A DNA stretch of 64,000 nucleotides from Sphingomonas astaxanthinifaciens DSM 22298 (GTDB lineage: Bacteria; Pseudomonadota; Alphaproteobacteria; Sphingomonadales; Sphingomonadaceae), in contig NZ_JONN01000001.1 in assembly GCF_000711715.1 (NCBI RefSeq), positions 2,080,485-2,144,484 on the forward strand, written 5' to 3'. Numbering within the stretch: position 1 is the stretch's first letter; each line of letters opens with the position of its first letter. The translations under genes and the position numbers were made by a program. Under the pieces are notes generated by a model, which saw only the letters and a program-made list of their open reading frames with translations, was not told where the DNA came from and searched no databases. Below, piece after piece: positions 1 through 9,520 of the stretch.

Positions 1-663
1 GCCGCCAGCCCGTTCGACTATGCCGCGAGCGCCGAAGTGCTGGTCGTCACCGACGTCAAGCAGGGGGACCTGGCGGCGCTCGCCAATGCCTATGCCCGGC
101 TGATCGCGGCCGCCGAGGGGGGCACGCTCGGCCTGTTCACCGCGATCCAGCGGCTGAAGGCGGTGCAGGCGCGGATCGCCGACCGGCTGGCGCGCGACCG
201 GCTGCCGCTCTTGGCCCAGCATGTCGATCCGATCGACACGGGGACGCTGGTCGACATGTTCCGCGCCGATCCGCGCGCGAGCCTGCTCGGCACCGATGCC
301 TTGCGCGACGGGGTGGATGTTCCGGGTGAGAGCTTGCGGCTGGTGGTGATGGAGCGGGTGCCCTGGCCGCGCCCGACCGTGCTCCACGCGGCGCGGCGAC
401 TGGCGGGGGGCGGCTCGGCCTATGACGACCGGGTGGTCAAGGCGCGGCTGGCGCAGGCCTTCGGGCGGCTGATCCGGCGGCAGGGCGACAGGGGCACGTT
501 CGTGATCCTCTCGGCCGCCTGCCCGTCGCGGTTGCTGACGGCCTTTCCCGAAGGGGTGAAGGTCAGCCGGGTGCCGCTCGACGAGGCGGTCGCGCGGGTG
601 GCGTCGGCGCGCGTCGCCAAACCGGATTCGATCCGCGTCAGCGAAGTCGCAGGGCGCCGCTGA
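1..663 (+). CDS. DinG-like ATP-dependent helicase, C-terminal part
   Basis: The reading frame is open from the first base, so the 5' end lies outside the window and 220 residues are visible. The visible part looks like the second RecA-like domain of a superfamily 2 DinG/XPD-type DNA helicase: LLGTDALRDGVDVPGESL, then VMERVPWPRPT, then the motif VI-like QAFGRLIRRQGDRG at about residues 151-164. This family unwinds DNA 5' to 3' in repair and in resolving R-loops or replication conflicts. The Walker A and iron-sulphur regions are not in the window, so DinG proper cannot be separated from other family members. The gene converges on the merR-like gene across a 59 bp spacer. Confidence 0.8.
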   Translation, partial: AASPFDYAASAEVLVVTDVKQGDLAALANAYARLIAAAEGGTLGLFTAIQRLKAVQARIADRLARDRLPLLAQHVDPIDTGTLVDMFRADPRASLLGTDALRDGVDVPGESLRLVVMERVPWPRPTVLHAARRLAGGGSAYDDRVVKARLAQAFGRLIRRQGDRGTFVILSAACPSRLLTAFPEGVKVSRVPLDEAVARVASARVAKPDSIRVSEVAGRR

Positions 664-679
664 GGCGGTCGATCATCCG

Positions 680-705
680 TCCTTCGACGGCGCTCAGGAC
701 GAACG
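680..705. repeat. intergenic repeat element, sphingomonad type
   Basis: The short spacer between the convergent helicase and merR-like genes contains TCCTTCGACGGCGCTCAGGA followed by CGAACG. Variants of CTTCGACnnGCTCAGGACGAnCG recur between genes in many Sphingomonadales genomes (from memory, not checked). Only one copy of this type is seen in the window. Confidence 0.5.
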
Positions 706-722
706 AGGGTCTTGCGACCGGC

Positions 723-1064
723 TCAGGAAATCGCCGCTTCCAGCTCGGCCCGAACCCGCTTCAGGGCATCGACCAGCCCTTCCTCGACCAGCGCCGGCTC
801 AGGTAGCGGCTCCTTGCTTCGCAGCAGCTGCTGAACCCCGCGAACGGTATAGCCCTGGCGATTGAGCAGGCTGTCGATCTGCCGGACCAGCGCGACGTCC
901 TCGGGGCGATAGTAACGGCGATTGCCGGCGCGCTGGAGCGGCTTCAGCTGGGGAAAGCGCGTTTCCCAGTAACGCAGGATATGCTGGGCAATGCCGAGTT
1001 CGGCGGACACTTCGCCGATGGTCCGGAAGGCGTCGGGGTCCTTGCCGGCCGAAACGCCAGGCAC
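723..1064 (-). CDS. MerR family transcriptional regulator
   Basis: This 113-residue protein has an N-terminal MerR winged helix-turn-helix: FRTIGEVSAELGIAQHILRY at residues 13-32, then NRRYYRPEDVALVRQI. A short helical tail follows. The usual C-terminal cysteines for metal sensing are absent, so the signal is unknown. It starts with GTG 4 bp after the ihfA stop and is the last gene of the rpmF-plsX-fabH-ihfA-merR run, an arrangement common in alphaproteobacteria. Its target has not been inferred. Confidence 0.88.
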   Translation of the reverse strand: MPGVSAGKDPDAFRTIGEVSAELGIAQHILRYWETRFPQLKPLQRAGNRRYYRPEDVALVRQIDSLLNRQGYTVRGVQQLLRSKEPLPEPALVEEGLVDALKRVRAELEAAIS

Positions 1065-1068
1065 GTCC

Positions 1069-1404
1069 TCAGCCGCGCGCGATACGGTCGCGCATCGTCT
1101 GACTGGCGCGGAAGGTCATGACGCGGCGCGGCGCGATCGGCACCTCGACCCCGGTCTTGGGATTGCGGCCGATCCGCTCGCCCTTGTCGCGCAGGATGAA
1201 GCTGCCGAAGCCCGAAATCTTGACGTTCTGACCGTCGGAGAGGGCGGCGCACATGTGGTGGAGGAGGCGCTCGACCATCGAGGCCGACTCGGCCCGGCTC
1301 AGCCCGAGCTTGCGGTGAACGACGTCACCGAGGTCCGCCCTGGTAAGGGTCCCCGCGTGCATTTCCGTCTTCTGCCCGCCACGCGGGACGCCTGCATCGG
1401 CCAT
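1069..1404 (-). CDS. ihfA: integration host factor subunit alpha
   Basis: This is a 111-residue HU/IHF-family protein that bends DNA as one half of the IHF heterodimer. It supports recombination, transcription and replication. The beta-arm region is clear: GFGSF at residues 65-69 and GRNPKTG at 79-85. The alpha-specific opening [17 protein letters not shown] follows a 15-residue extension. The start used here (ATG at 1404) has a good GGGAG ribosome site about 7 bases upstream. An internal ATG at 1362 would give the more usual length of 97 residues. It follows fabH by 116 bp. Confidence 0.93.
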   Translation of the reverse strand: MADAGVPRGGQKTEMHAGTLTRADLGDVVHRKLGLSRAESASMVERLLHHMCAALSDGQNVKISGFGSFILRDKGERIGRNPKTGVEVPIAPRRVMTFRASQTMRDRIARG

Positions 1405-1520
1405 CCGTCACTCCCGCCCCTGTTGCGGCGCGTCCCCTTGCGCCTTGCTGAGATGCATACTCAAATTGCGGACCGTCGGCAAACAGACAATCACGGAAAA
1501 TTCCGTTCCGCGCCCGCTCG

Positions 1521-2483
1521 TTAAACGGAAAGTACCGCGGCGCCCCAGGTGAAGCCGCCGCCCATCGCCTCGAGGACGATGGTGTCGCCCCGCTTGATCC
1601 GCCCGTCCTTGACCGCGACGTCGAGCGCCAGGGGCACGGACGCGGCCGAGGTATTGGCGTGGCGATCGACCGTCAGCACCACCTTTTCGGCCGGAAGGCC
1701 GAGCTTGCGCGCGGTCGCGTCGATGATCCGGGCATTGGCCTGGTGCGGCACGACCCAGTCGACGTCGGCCGGGGTCAGGCCGGCCGCTTCGAGCACCTCG
1801 GAGAGGACGTCGGCGAGGTTGACCACGGCGTGGCGGAAGACCTCGCGCCCCCTCATCCGCAGCTTGCCGACGGTGCCCGTGGTCGAGGGCCCGCCGTCGA
1901 CATAGAGCATTTCGTTGTAGCGCCCGTCGGCGTGGAGCCGGGTGGCGAGGATGCCACGTTCCTCGGTTTCCTCGGCGCGCAGCACGAGCGCGCCGGCGCC
2001 GTCGCCGAACAGGACGCAGGTCGTGCGGTCCTCCCAGTCGAGGATCCGGCTGAAGGTCTCGGCGCCGATCACCAGCGCGACCTTGGCATTGCCCCCGCGC
2101 AGCATCGCGTCGGCGGTGGTCAGCGCGTAGAGGAAGCCCGTGCAGACGGCGTGGACGTCGAAGGCGATGGCATCGGTAATGCCGAGCGCGTGCTGGACCT
2201 TGGTCGCCGAGCTCGGGAAGGTCTGGTCGGGCGTTGCGGTCGCAAGCACGATCAGGCCAACATCGGCGGGCTCGAGCCCGGCATCGGCCAGCGCCTTGCG
2301 GGCGGCCTCGGTGGCCAGCGTCGCGGTGGTCTCGCCCTCGCCGGCGATATAGCGCGAGCGGATTCCGGTCCGTTCGACGATCCACTCGTCCGAGGTGTCG
2401 ACCTGGGCGGCCAGTTCGGCATTGTCGACCCGCCGGGCGGGCAGGGCCGAGCCCACGCCGAGGAAAACGCTACGCAGCGGCAT
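1521..2483 (-). CDS. fabH: beta-ketoacyl-ACP synthase III
   Basis: FabH condenses acetyl-CoA with malonyl-ACP and so starts type II fatty acid synthesis in the cytosol. At 320 residues it has the normal family length. The catalytic triad is visible: Cys114 in HAVCTGF, His in [10 protein letters not shown] and Asn in [10 protein letters not shown]. The C-terminal glycine-rich [11 protein letters not shown] is also typical. It starts 3 bp after the plsX stop, so the two are probably co-transcribed and translationally coupled. Confidence 0.97.
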   Translation of the reverse strand: MPLRSVFLGVGSALPARRVDNAELAAQVDTSDEWIVERTGIRSRYIAGEGETTATLATEAARKALADAGLEPADVGLIVLATATPDQTFPSSATKVQHALGITDAIAFDVHAVCTGFLYALTTADAMLRGGNAKVALVIGAETFSRILDWEDRTTCVLFGDGAGALVLRAEETEERGILATRLHADGRYNEMLYVDGGPSTTGTVGKLRMRGREVFRHAVVNLADVLSEVLEAAGLTPADVDWVVPHQANARIIDATARKLGLPAEKVVLTVDRHANTSAASVPLALDVAVKDGRIKRGDTIVLEAMGGGFTWGAAVLSV

Positions 2484-2486
2484 GGG

Positions 2487-3530
2487 TCACTCACTGGCTC
2501 CGGCAAAGGCATGGGCGCGGAATTCGTCGAGGTCGGTGGTGACCTGGTTGACGATGTCGCCGCGGACCATCCGCGCGGCGACCGCAATGGCATTGGCGAT
2601 GCCCTTGGCACTGGCGCCGCCGTGGCTCTTCACCACGAGGCCGTTCAGCCCGAGGAAGACCGCGCCATTGTGGTTGTTGGGGTCGAGATGGACCTTGAGC
2701 ATGTGCAGCGCGGGCTTGGACAGCGCGAAACCGGCCTTGGAGCGCAGCGACGAGGTGAAGGCGCGGCGCAGGAGATCGGTGACGAAGCGTGCCGTCCCTT
2801 CCGCCGTTTTCAAGGCGATATTGCCCGAGAAGCCGTCGGTGACGACCACGTCGACATTGCCGCGCGACAGCTGGTCGCCCTCGGTGAAGCCGTCGAACTT
2901 CAGGGGCAGATAGTCGGCCTCGCGCAGGATCGCGGCGGCTTCCTTGATCTCGTCGGTGCCCTTCAGCTCCTCGGTCCCGATGTTGAGCAGCTTCACCCGT
3001 GGGCGCTTCAGCCCAAGCACGGTGCGGGCATAAGCGGCGCCCATGACGGCGAACTGGACGAGGTTCTGGGCGTCACTCTCGGTATTGGCGCCGAGGTCGA
3101 GCATGACGCAGTCGTGGCTGCCGAGCGTCGGCAGCAGCGCGGTCAGCGCGGGCCGGTCGATGCCCGGCATGGTGCGCAGCGCAAGCTTGCTCATCGCCAT
3201 CAGCGCGCCGGTATTGCCGGCGGACAGGGCCGCGTCGGCCTGCCCTTCCTTCACCGCGTTGATCGCGAGGCCCATCGAGGTGGTGCGGGCGCGGCGCAGC
3301 GCCTGGCTCGGCTTTTCGTCGCCGGCGATGCTGTCGGGCGCGTGGAGGATGGTGGCGCTGCCCGCGGGGAGCGCCATCCGGTCGAGCTCGGGGGCGAGGA
3401 TGGCCTCGTCGCCGACGACGATGAAGCGGAGCGAGGGGTCGGCCTTGAGGGCGCGCTCGATCCCGCCCAGCATCGCTGCCGGACCGCCGTCTCCCCCCAT
3501 CGCATCCACTGCAATCCGCGGAGCGCTCAT
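2487..3530 (-). CDS. plsX: phosphate acyltransferase PlsX
   Basis: PlsX makes acyl-phosphate from acyl-ACP, the acyl donor for the first step of phospholipid synthesis. The chosen start (ATG at 3530, 347 residues) opens with [15 protein letters not shown], matching the usual PlsX N-terminus. A GTG at 3560 would add ten residues and sits closer to the rpmF stop, but neither start has a clear ribosome site. Family motifs include [10 protein letters not shown] and [17 protein letters not shown], and the C-terminal [15 protein letters not shown] is typical. It lies between rpmF and fabH, the standard order. Confidence 0.95.
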   Translation of the reverse strand: MSAPRIAVDAMGGDGGPAAMLGGIERALKADPSLRFIVVGDEAILAPELDRMALPAGSATILHAPDSIAGDEKPSQALRRARTTSMGLAINAVKEGQADAALSAGNTGALMAMSKLALRTMPGIDRPALTALLPTLGSHDCVMLDLGANTESDAQNLVQFAVMGAAYARTVLGLKRPRVKLLNIGTEELKGTDEIKEAAAILREADYLPLKFDGFTEGDQLSRGNVDVVVTDGFSGNIALKTAEGTARFVTDLLRRAFTSSLRSKAGFALSKPALHMLKVHLDPNNHNGAVFLGLNGLVVKSHGGASAKGIANAIAVAARMVRGDIVNQVTTDLDEFRAHAFAGASE

Positions 3531-3573
3531 GGCTGAGGCGCTGGCGTTTCCGCGATTCACGTCAGGGTTGCTC

Positions 3574-3753
3574 TTAGGCCTCGGTCGAAACGATCTCGCG
3601 GCCGTTGTAGTGGCCGCAGGCCTGGCAGAGATTGTGCGGGAGCTTGAGCTCGCCGCAGTTCGGGCATTCCTGGAAGCTCGCCGGGGTCAGCGCGTGGTGG
3701 CTGCGGCGCATGTTGCGCTTCGAGGGCGAGGTCTTTCTCTTGGGGACGGCCAT
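3574..3753 (-). CDS. rpmF: 50S ribosomal protein L32
   Basis: This 59-residue gene is easily missed because of its size. The translation begins [20 protein letters not shown], the hallmark of bL32. It carries two CxxC pairs (CPNC and CQAC), so it is probably the zinc-binding form. It ends with a TAA at 3574. L32 is part of the large ribosomal subunit near the exit tunnel. It is the first gene of the rpmF-plsX-fabH run, so the promoter should lie in 3754-3898. Confidence 0.96.
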   Translation of the reverse strand: MAVPKRKTSPSKRNMRRSHHALTPASFQECPNCGELKLPHNLCQACGHYNGREIVSTEA

Positions 3754-3779
3754 TGCGGCACCTGTTCTAAACGGTTGCG

Positions 3780-3833
3780 GTCAAAAAAGAAGGCGACGAA
3801 CCTGTGCCGGGCTCACCGGGTGCTGACACCCGG
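3780..3833 (-). terminator. possible terminator between MBL gene and rpmF
   Basis: CCGGGTG-CTGA-CACCCGG at 3816-3833 forms a 7 bp GC stem. On the minus strand a T-rich run (CTTCTTTTTTG) follows about 25 bases later near 3780-3793. The distance is too long for a textbook intrinsic terminator. The position, after the MBL hydrolase stop and before rpmF, fits one. The rest of 3754-3898 presumably holds the rpmF promoter, but I see no convincing boxes. Confidence 0.3.
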
Positions 3834-3898
3834 GGCGGCGACAAGATCATCGCGAACGGATGGGGCCTATAGCGGAAAGTCGGCGGGAAGCAAGGGAC

Positions 3899-4564
3899 CT
3901 AGGCCAGCACCGCATCGCCGACGAAGGGATTGCTCGCCCGTTCGCGCTCAAAACTGCTCATCGGGCCGTGGCCGGGAATGAAGATCGTCTCGCTGCCCAG
4001 CGGCCAGAGCTTGGTCCGGACCGAATCGAGCAGCGCCTGGTGGTCCGACAGCGGAAAGTCGGTGCGGCCGATCGATCCGGCGAACAGGACGTCGCCGACC
4101 AGCGCGAGGGCCGAGGGCGGATGGTGGAAGATGACGTGGCCCGGCGTGTGCCCGGGCGTGTGGTAGACGTCGAGGACGAGGTCACCCACCGTGACCTGCT
4201 CGCCGTCGGTCAGCCAGCGATTGGGCTCGAACGGCGAGGCGTCGATCCCATAGGCCGCGCCGTCGTCCGCCAGCCGGGCGATCCAGAAGAGGTCGTCGAG
4301 ATGCGGACCCTCGATCGGCACCTTGAGCTCCGCCGCAAGCTGCCCCGCCTGCCCGCAATGGTCGATGTGGCCGTGGGTGAGGATGATCTTCTCGACCGTG
4401 ACCCCGGCCTGCGCCACCGCGGCCTTGATCCGGGGCAGGTCGCCGCCCGGATCGCACAGCGCGGCCCGATTGGTCGCGGTGCACCACAGGAGGGTGCAGT
4501 TCTGCTGGAGCGGGGTCACCGGAATGACCGCCGCCTTGAGCGGGGGAACAGCGCTGTCGGTCAC
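3899..4564 (-). CDS. MBL-fold metallo-hydrolase, glyoxalase II-like
   Basis: This 221-residue protein has the metallo-beta-lactamase metal motif THGHIDH at residues 63-69. Further ligands are TPGHTPGH, LVGDVLFAG (bridging Asp) and IPGHGP near the C-terminus. Length and motif spacing resemble the YcbL/type II glyoxalase-like hydrolases, which cleave thioesters such as S-lactoylglutathione. The true substrate is unknown. The GTG start at 4564 overlaps the upstream peptidase stop by 4 bp (GTGA), so it is probably coupled to that gene. Confidence 0.85.
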   Translation of the reverse strand: MTDSAVPPLKAAVIPVTPLQQNCTLLWCTATNRAALCDPGGDLPRIKAAVAQAGVTVEKIILTHGHIDHCGQAGQLAAELKVPIEGPHLDDLFWIARLADDGAAYGIDASPFEPNRWLTDGEQVTVGDLVLDVYHTPGHTPGHVIFHHPPSALALVGDVLFAGSIGRTDFPLSDHQALLDSVRTKLWPLGSETIFIPGHGPMSSFERERASNPFVGDAVLA

Positions 4565-6489
4565 TTGAGCAGGGTCTGTTGCCAGAATTGCAGGGTCGAC
4601 CAGAACAGATAGTCCTGGTTTTCCTTCTTGCCGAAGCCGTGGCCCTCGTTCTCGCCGACCATGTACCAGACGGGCGTGCCCTGCGCGCGGACCTTGGCGA
4701 CCAGCTGGTCGGCCTCGGACTTGGGCACGCGCGGATCGTTGGCGCCCTGGACGACGAACAGCGGCTCCTTGATCTCGTTGATCCGGCGAAGCGGCGAGAT
4801 CTCCTCGAGCTTGGCGCGCTGCGTGGGATCGCGCTCGTCGCCATACTCGACCCTGCGCAAGTCGCGGCGATAGCTTTGCGTATTCTCGAGGAAGGTCACG
4901 AAGTTGGAGATGGCGACGTTGCACAGCGCGCCCTTGAAGTCGGCGGCATAGCGGATCGCCGAGGCATAGCACATGTAACCGCCATAGCTTCCGCCGGTGA
5001 CCGCCATGCGATTGGCGTCGATCGCCGGGTCGGCCTTCAGCGCGGTCAGGAAGGCGCCGATGTCCTTGACCGAATCCTCGCGCTTGAAGGGGCCGTTGTC
5101 GAGGCTGACGAAGCGCTTGCCGAAGCCGGTCGAGCCGCGGACGTTGGGCAGGAAGACCGCGATTCCGAGTTCGTTGATGAGATAATTGTCGCGGCCCATG
5201 AAGCCCGGGCGTTCCTGCCCCTCGGGCCCGCCGTGGATGTCGACGATGACCGGGCGCTTGCCGGGGAATTTTGCGGGGTCGGGGCGATAGAGGAAGCCCG
5301 AGACGCGCTCGCCGTCGAAGCTCTTCACCTCGAACAGCTGGGCTTCGGGATTGGCCGAGAAGTCGAGCCCGCCGGTCTCGCTCCTCGTCCAGCGGGTGAG
5401 CTTCGCGGTGGCCGGATTGTAGGACCAGGCGTCGGCCGTGCCCTTGGCCGAATTGAAGGTGAAGCCGAGCTCGCCCCACGGCGCCCATTCGATGCCGCCG
5501 GCAACCCCCACGGGCAGCGCCGCGACCCGGGTCGAGCGGCCGCTGGCGGTATCGAGGATGTAGAGGCGACTGATCCCGGCCTCGTTGGTCAGATAGGCGA
5601 TCCGGCGGCCATCGTCGGAAATGTCGAACTCCTCGACGTCCCAGCGCCCGGCATTGGCGACGGGCGTGAAACGGCCGGTCGCGGGGTCGAGCGTGCCGAG
5701 GCGCTGGACGTCGCTGTCCTCGTCCGACAGCACCCACAATTTGCCGTTGGGGGCGAATTCCGCCCCGCCAATAGCGATGTCCTTCTTGAGATCGCCGATC
5801 GGGGTCAGCCGGCCGCTGGCGACGTCGAGCAGATAGGGGTCGCTATTGGTGACCTGCTGGTAGTTGAGCACCAGCGCACGGGCATTGCCGGGGGCGAAGG
5901 CCGCGATGCTCCAGCCGCCGCCCTTGACCTCGGCGACCCGGCGGTCGCTCGCGGGGTTGCGCGGATCGACGACATAGAGGTCGGTGTCGGTCCCGTTGCG
6001 GCGGGTGCTCGAATAGCCGAGCAGCTTGCCGTCCTTGCTCCAGGCGCCGCGCTCGTTCCGGCTCTTGCCGTCGGTGAGCAGGGTGAGGCGGCCGCCATCG
6101 AGGCGATAGAGCTGGAAGAATTCGTCGCCGCCGCGATCCTTCTGGACCGCGAGCACGTCGCCCGAGGGCGCCCAGCTGCCCGAGACGGGCTCGGCCTCGA
6201 AGCTGATCTGCTGGCGGTCCATCAGCGGCCCGGCGACGCGGTGCAGCTGGGGGACGTTGCCGAAGCGGGTGCGGATCAGCATCGAGCGATCGCGCTTGTT
6301 CCAGCCGGCAAAGGCCGCGCTGCGCAGCTCCTGATAGGGCCGGGTGCGGGCGGCGAGCGCGGCCGGGACCGGCGGGACCCCCTGAACCGTCAGCGCGGCG
6401 GGCTTGGGCACGGTGTCGGGGGCCTGCGCCGAAGCGACGCCGGCAAGGGCGGAGGTCGCGGCAAGCGCGAGGCTGAAACGGATGAGCAT
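4561..6489 (-). CDS. S9 family prolyl oligopeptidase-type serine peptidase
   Basis: This is a 642-residue secreted peptidase. A signal peptide (MLIRFSLALAATSALAGVASA) is followed by a WD40/TolB-like beta-propeller over about residues 80-390. A C-terminal alpha/beta hydrolase domain then carries the nucleophile Ser near residue 500 in GGSYGGYM, Asp in QGANDPRVP and His in NEGHGFGKK. The family cleaves short peptides, often after proline or small residues. It probably acts in the periplasm. It lies 9 bp after a secreted M19 dipeptidase gene, suggesting joint peptide degradation. Confidence 0.93.
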   Translation of the reverse strand: MLIRFSLALAATSALAGVASAQAPDTVPKPAALTVQGVPPVPAALAARTRPYQELRSAAFAGWNKRDRSMLIRTRFGNVPQLHRVAGPLMDRQQISFEAEPVSGSWAPSGDVLAVQKDRGGDEFFQLYRLDGGRLTLLTDGKSRNERGAWSKDGKLLGYSSTRRNGTDTDLYVVDPRNPASDRRVAEVKGGGWSIAAFAPGNARALVLNYQQVTNSDPYLLDVASGRLTPIGDLKKDIAIGGAEFAPNGKLWVLSDEDSDVQRLGTLDPATGRFTPVANAGRWDVEEFDISDDGRRIAYLTNEAGISRLYILDTASGRSTRVAALPVGVAGGIEWAPWGELGFTFNSAKGTADAWSYNPATAKLTRWTRSETGGLDFSANPEAQLFEVKSFDGERVSGFLYRPDPAKFPGKRPVIVDIHGGPEGQERPGFMGRDNYLINELGIAVFLPNVRGSTGFGKRFVSLDNGPFKREDSVKDIGAFLTALKADPAIDANRMAVTGGSYGGYMCYASAIRYAADFKGALCNVAISNFVTFLENTQSYRRDLRRVEYGDERDPTQRAKLEEISPLRRINEIKEPLFVVQGANDPRVPKSEADQLVAKVRAQGTPVWYMVGENEGHGFGKKENQDYLFWSTLQFWQQTLLK

Positions 6490-6498
6490 GGGCCGAGC

Positions 6499-7758
6499 CT
6501 ATTGCGCCGCCGGCTTGACCTCAAGCGTGGCCATCGACGGGGGGATGTCCTTCATCGAACGGGCGGTCGCCTCGGCCCCGCGCAGCGCGCGCAGGATGTT
6601 GCCGCCGGCCAGCTTGGCGAGGTTGGCGTCGGACCAGCCGCGGCGGATCAGCTCGGCGAAGAGGAGCGGATAGGTCTCGACCCCCTCGAGCCCGGTCGGG
6701 GTGTAGGGAATGCCATCGAGATCGGCGCCGATCCCGACATGATCGTAGCCGGCGACCCGGACGACATGCTCGATATGGTCGGCCACTTCCCTGACTCCGG
6801 TCGCCGGGCGGGGGTGGGCTGCGTCCCAGGCCTTGAGGCCGGCGTCGACCGCGGCCTGGCTCGAACGGTGGATCGCCTTCAGCCGCGCTTCCTCGCCCGC
6901 GCGGTCGGCAGTCCACGTCCAGACGGGCTGGCTGATGAAGCCGGGCACCCAGTTCACCATCACCACACCGCCATTGGCGGGAAGCAGGCGAAGCACGTCG
7001 TCGGGGACGTTGCGCGGATGCCCGACCACGCCGGCGGCAGAGCTGTGCGAGAAGATGACGGGCGCCTTCGACAGGCCGATCGCTTGCCGCATGACGTCGG
7101 GCGAGACGTGGCTCAAGTCGACCAGCATGCCGAGCCGATTCATCTCGGCGACGACCTCGCGGCCGAACGGAGAGAGACCGTTCCACTTGGGCTGGTCGGT
7201 CGCACTGTCGGCCCATTCGGTGGTCTGATTGTGGGTCAGCGTCATGTAGCGCGCGCCGGCGTCGTAGAAGAGGCGCAGCGCGGCCAGGCTCCCGCCGATC
7301 TGCCGCCCGCCCTCGATCCCGATCAGGCTGGCGACCTTGCCGCTCTTGTGAATGCGGACGATGTCGTCGGCTGTCGAAGCAAAGGCGAGATCGTTGGGAT
7401 AAGCGCGGACCAGGCGGTGGACGGTGTCGATCTGCTCGATCGTGTCGCGGATCGCCTCGTCACCGGTGATGGTGCCGTCGATATAGACCGACCAGAATTG
7501 TGCTCCGACCCGGCCTTGGCGAAGACGCGCCATGTCGGTCATCAGCGGGTTTGCACGCGCCGCCCCGCCGCTGGCGAGACCAGCGACATCGAGCTTGTAA
7601 TTCTCGCGGAGCTGCTCTGGCAGGTCGTTGTGGCCGTCGATCAGCGGGGTCGCCTTGAGGATTCGGTCGATCCGCTTGGCGACGGCGGGATCGATGCCCT
7701 GGGCGCCGGCGGGGGCGGCGAGGAGGGCGGCGGCGAGGGCGATGGAAGCGGTGCGCAT
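6499..7758 (-). CDS. membrane dipeptidase, M19 family
   Basis: This 419-residue secreted enzyme resembles renal dipeptidase, a zinc enzyme hydrolysing dipeptides, including some with a D-residue. The signal peptide is [20 protein letters not shown]. Metal ligands are visible: His43 and Asp45 in DGHNDLPEQ, Glu in [10 protein letters not shown], and His in [11 protein letters not shown] and [17 protein letters not shown] near the C-terminus is also typical. It heads the three-gene M19-S9-MBL operon. Its 5' end lies 46 bp from the divergent pabBC gene, so the two share a promoter region. Confidence 0.94.
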   Translation of the reverse strand: MRTASIALAAALLAAPAGAQGIDPAVAKRIDRILKATPLIDGHNDLPEQLRENYKLDVAGLASGGAARANPLMTDMARLRQGRVGAQFWSVYIDGTITGDEAIRDTIEQIDTVHRLVRAYPNDLAFASTADDIVRIHKSGKVASLIGIEGGRQIGGSLAALRLFYDAGARYMTLTHNQTTEWADSATDQPKWNGLSPFGREVVAEMNRLGMLVDLSHVSPDVMRQAIGLSKAPVIFSHSSAAGVVGHPRNVPDDVLRLLPANGGVVMVNWVPGFISQPVWTWTADRAGEEARLKAIHRSSQAAVDAGLKAWDAAHPRPATGVREVADHIEHVVRVAGYDHVGIGADLDGIPYTPTGLEGVETYPLLFAELIRRGWSDANLAKLAGGNILRALRGAEATARSMKDIPPSMATLEVKPAAQ

Positions 7759-7804
7759 GAGCCCACTTTACGAAGCGGTTCGCGGGCAGGCAAACGGCAG
7801 CGTA

Positions 7805-9520
7805 ATGACCACGCCTTTCCTCCTGTTCGACGATGCAAGGCCGGGCGGCCGCGCGCGCCGCTACGCCGATCCGGTCGGCGAGATCCGCGCGGACCGGATG
7901 GAGGAAGTGGTCCCGGCGCTCGAGCGGCTGCAGGCGGCGGTGCGCGGCGGGAAGCATGCGGCGGGCTATCTCGCCTATGAGGCGGGCTATGCGCTCGATC
8001 CGGCGCTGGCGGGAGCTGCGCGGCAGGGGCCGGGGCCGCTGCTCTGGTTCGGTCTGTTCGAGCGCTTCGAGGAGATCGCGGTGGAGCAGGTGCTGCCCGA
8101 TCCGGCCGGCGCCTTCGCGTCGGCACCCGTACCGCGGATCTCGCGCTCCGACTATCTCGCCGCGGTCGCGCGGGTTCAGGAGCAGTTGCGCGCCGGTGAC
8201 TATTATCAGGCGAACCTCACCTTCCCCTGCATCGTCAGGACCGCCGGCAGCCCGGCGGCGCTCTACGCGCGGTTGCGGGCGGCGTCGGGGGCGGGGTGGG
8301 GGGCGCTGATCCGGCATCCCGGCGGCTGGCTGGCGAGCCTCAGTCCCGAGCAGTTCTTCACCATCCGCGATCGGATGCTTGAGGCCAAGCCGATGAAGGG
8401 CACCGCCGGGCCGGAGGCGCAGGCGAGCGTGCTCACCGACGATCCCAAGAGCCGCGCCGAAAACCTCATGATCGTCGACCTCCTCCGGAACGACCTCGCG
8501 CGGGTGGCGGAGACGGGGAGCGTCGCGGTGCCCGAGCTGTTCGCGGTCGAGCGCTATCCCACCGTCAGCCAGATGGTCAGCCGGGTGACCGCGCGGCTGA
8601 AGGACGGGCTCGACGCGGTCGATGTCCTGCGTACCATCTTTCCCTGCGGATCGGTGACTGGCGCGCCCAAGGTCGCGGCGATGCTCGCGCTCAGCGAGCT
8701 CGAACCTTCCCCTCGCGGCGCCTATTGCGGAGCGGCCGGATGGATCGAGCCGGGCGGCGACGCGGCGTTCAGCGTGCTCATCCGGACGCTTGAATTCGAA
8801 TGCGATGTCGACAAAGCGACTCTTGGCCTGGGGTCGGGGCTTGTGGTCGACTCCAAGGGCGGGGATGAGTGGGCCGAGTGCCTGTCCAAGGGAGCCTTCG
8901 TGACGCGTGATTTGCCCGCCATCGACCTCATCGAGACCATGCGGTTCGATCCGCACGAAGGGGTGGTGGAGCTCGACCGGCACCTCGACCGGCTGAAGAG
9001 TTCGGCCGAGGCCCTGGGCTTTCACTTCGACCGGCACGCGGCGCGCAACGAATTGCAGGCGGCGACCTTTGGCCGCAGGGTACCGGGTGCGGCGCGGCTG
9101 CTGCTGTCGCCGACGGGGATGATGGCGGTCGAAGTCCGCGCCTTGCCAACCCACCGGCGCGAGGAACTGCAGGTGAAGCTCGTGCCGCTGCCGGTCGCCG
9201 AAGAGGACTACCGGCTCCGCTTCAAGACCACCGACCGCGCCTTCTACGACGATGCGCGACTCGCCAGCGGGGTGGACGAGGTGGTGTTCGTGGACCGTGA
9301 AGGGAGGCTCACCGAAGGCAGCTTCACCTCGGTCTTCGTCGAGCGCGATGGCCGGCTCCTGACCCCGCCTTTGTCTCGCGGGCTGTTGCCCGGGGTGCTT
9401 CGCGACAAGCTCATCAGCGAAGGGCAGGCGGTCGAGCACGACCTCACCGAAGCCGACCTCGCCGGGGGCTTTGTTGTCGGCAACATGCTGCGCGGGCTGA
9501 TGAAGGCGCGGCTCGCCTAG
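7805..9520 (+). CDS. pabB: fused aminodeoxychorismate synthase component I / 4-amino-4-deoxychorismate lyase
   Basis: This 571-residue protein joins two steps of p-aminobenzoate synthesis for folate. Residues about 90-360 form the chorismate-binding domain: MKGTAGPEA, then NLMIVDLLRNDLARV and FPCGSVTGAPK. From about residue 378 comes a PabC-like fold-type IV PLP domain: VELDRHLDRLKSSAEALGF, then DEVVFVDREGRLTEGSFTSV and RGLLPGVLRDKL. The frame is open further upstream, but ATG at 7805 gives a normal PabB N-terminus. No glutamine amidotransferase (PabA) gene is adjacent. The stop is shared with the convergent pdeM at CTAG. Confidence 0.93.
   Translation: MTTPFLLFDDARPGGRARRYADPVGEIRADRMEEVVPALERLQAAVRGGKHAAGYLAYEAGYALDPALAGAARQGPGPLLWFGLFERFEEIAVEQVLPDPAGAFASAPVPRISRSDYLAAVARVQEQLRAGDYYQANLTFPCIVRTAGSPAALYARLRAASGAGWGALIRHPGGWLASLSPEQFFTIRDRMLEAKPMKGTAGPEAQASVLTDDPKSRAENLMIVDLLRNDLARVAETGSVAVPELFAVERYPTVSQMVSRVTARLKDGLDAVDVLRTIFPCGSVTGAPKVAAMLALSELEPSPRGAYCGAAGWIEPGGDAAFSVLIRTLEFECDVDKATLGLGSGLVVDSKGGDEWAECLSKGAFVTRDLPAIDLIETMRFDPHEGVVELDRHLDRLKSSAEALGFHFDRHAARNELQAATFGRRVPGAARLLLSPTGMMAVEVRALPTHRREELQVKLVPLPVAEEDYRLRFKTTDRAFYDDARLASGVDEVVFVDREGRLTEGSFTSVFVERDGRLLTPPLSRGLLPGVLRDKLISEGQAVEHDLTEADLAGGFVVGNMLRGLMKARLA

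Noticed and set aside
1659..3536. A 625-residue plus-strand frame under fabH and plsX
   Set aside because: Opposite two essential conserved genes; composition of a GC shadow.
4579..7980. A 1133-residue open frame on the plus strand antisense to the peptidase and dipeptidase genes
   Set aside because: Composed of acidic/Ala/Gly-rich low-complexity sequence with no motif, opposite two well-recognised genes; a product of high GC and codon bias.
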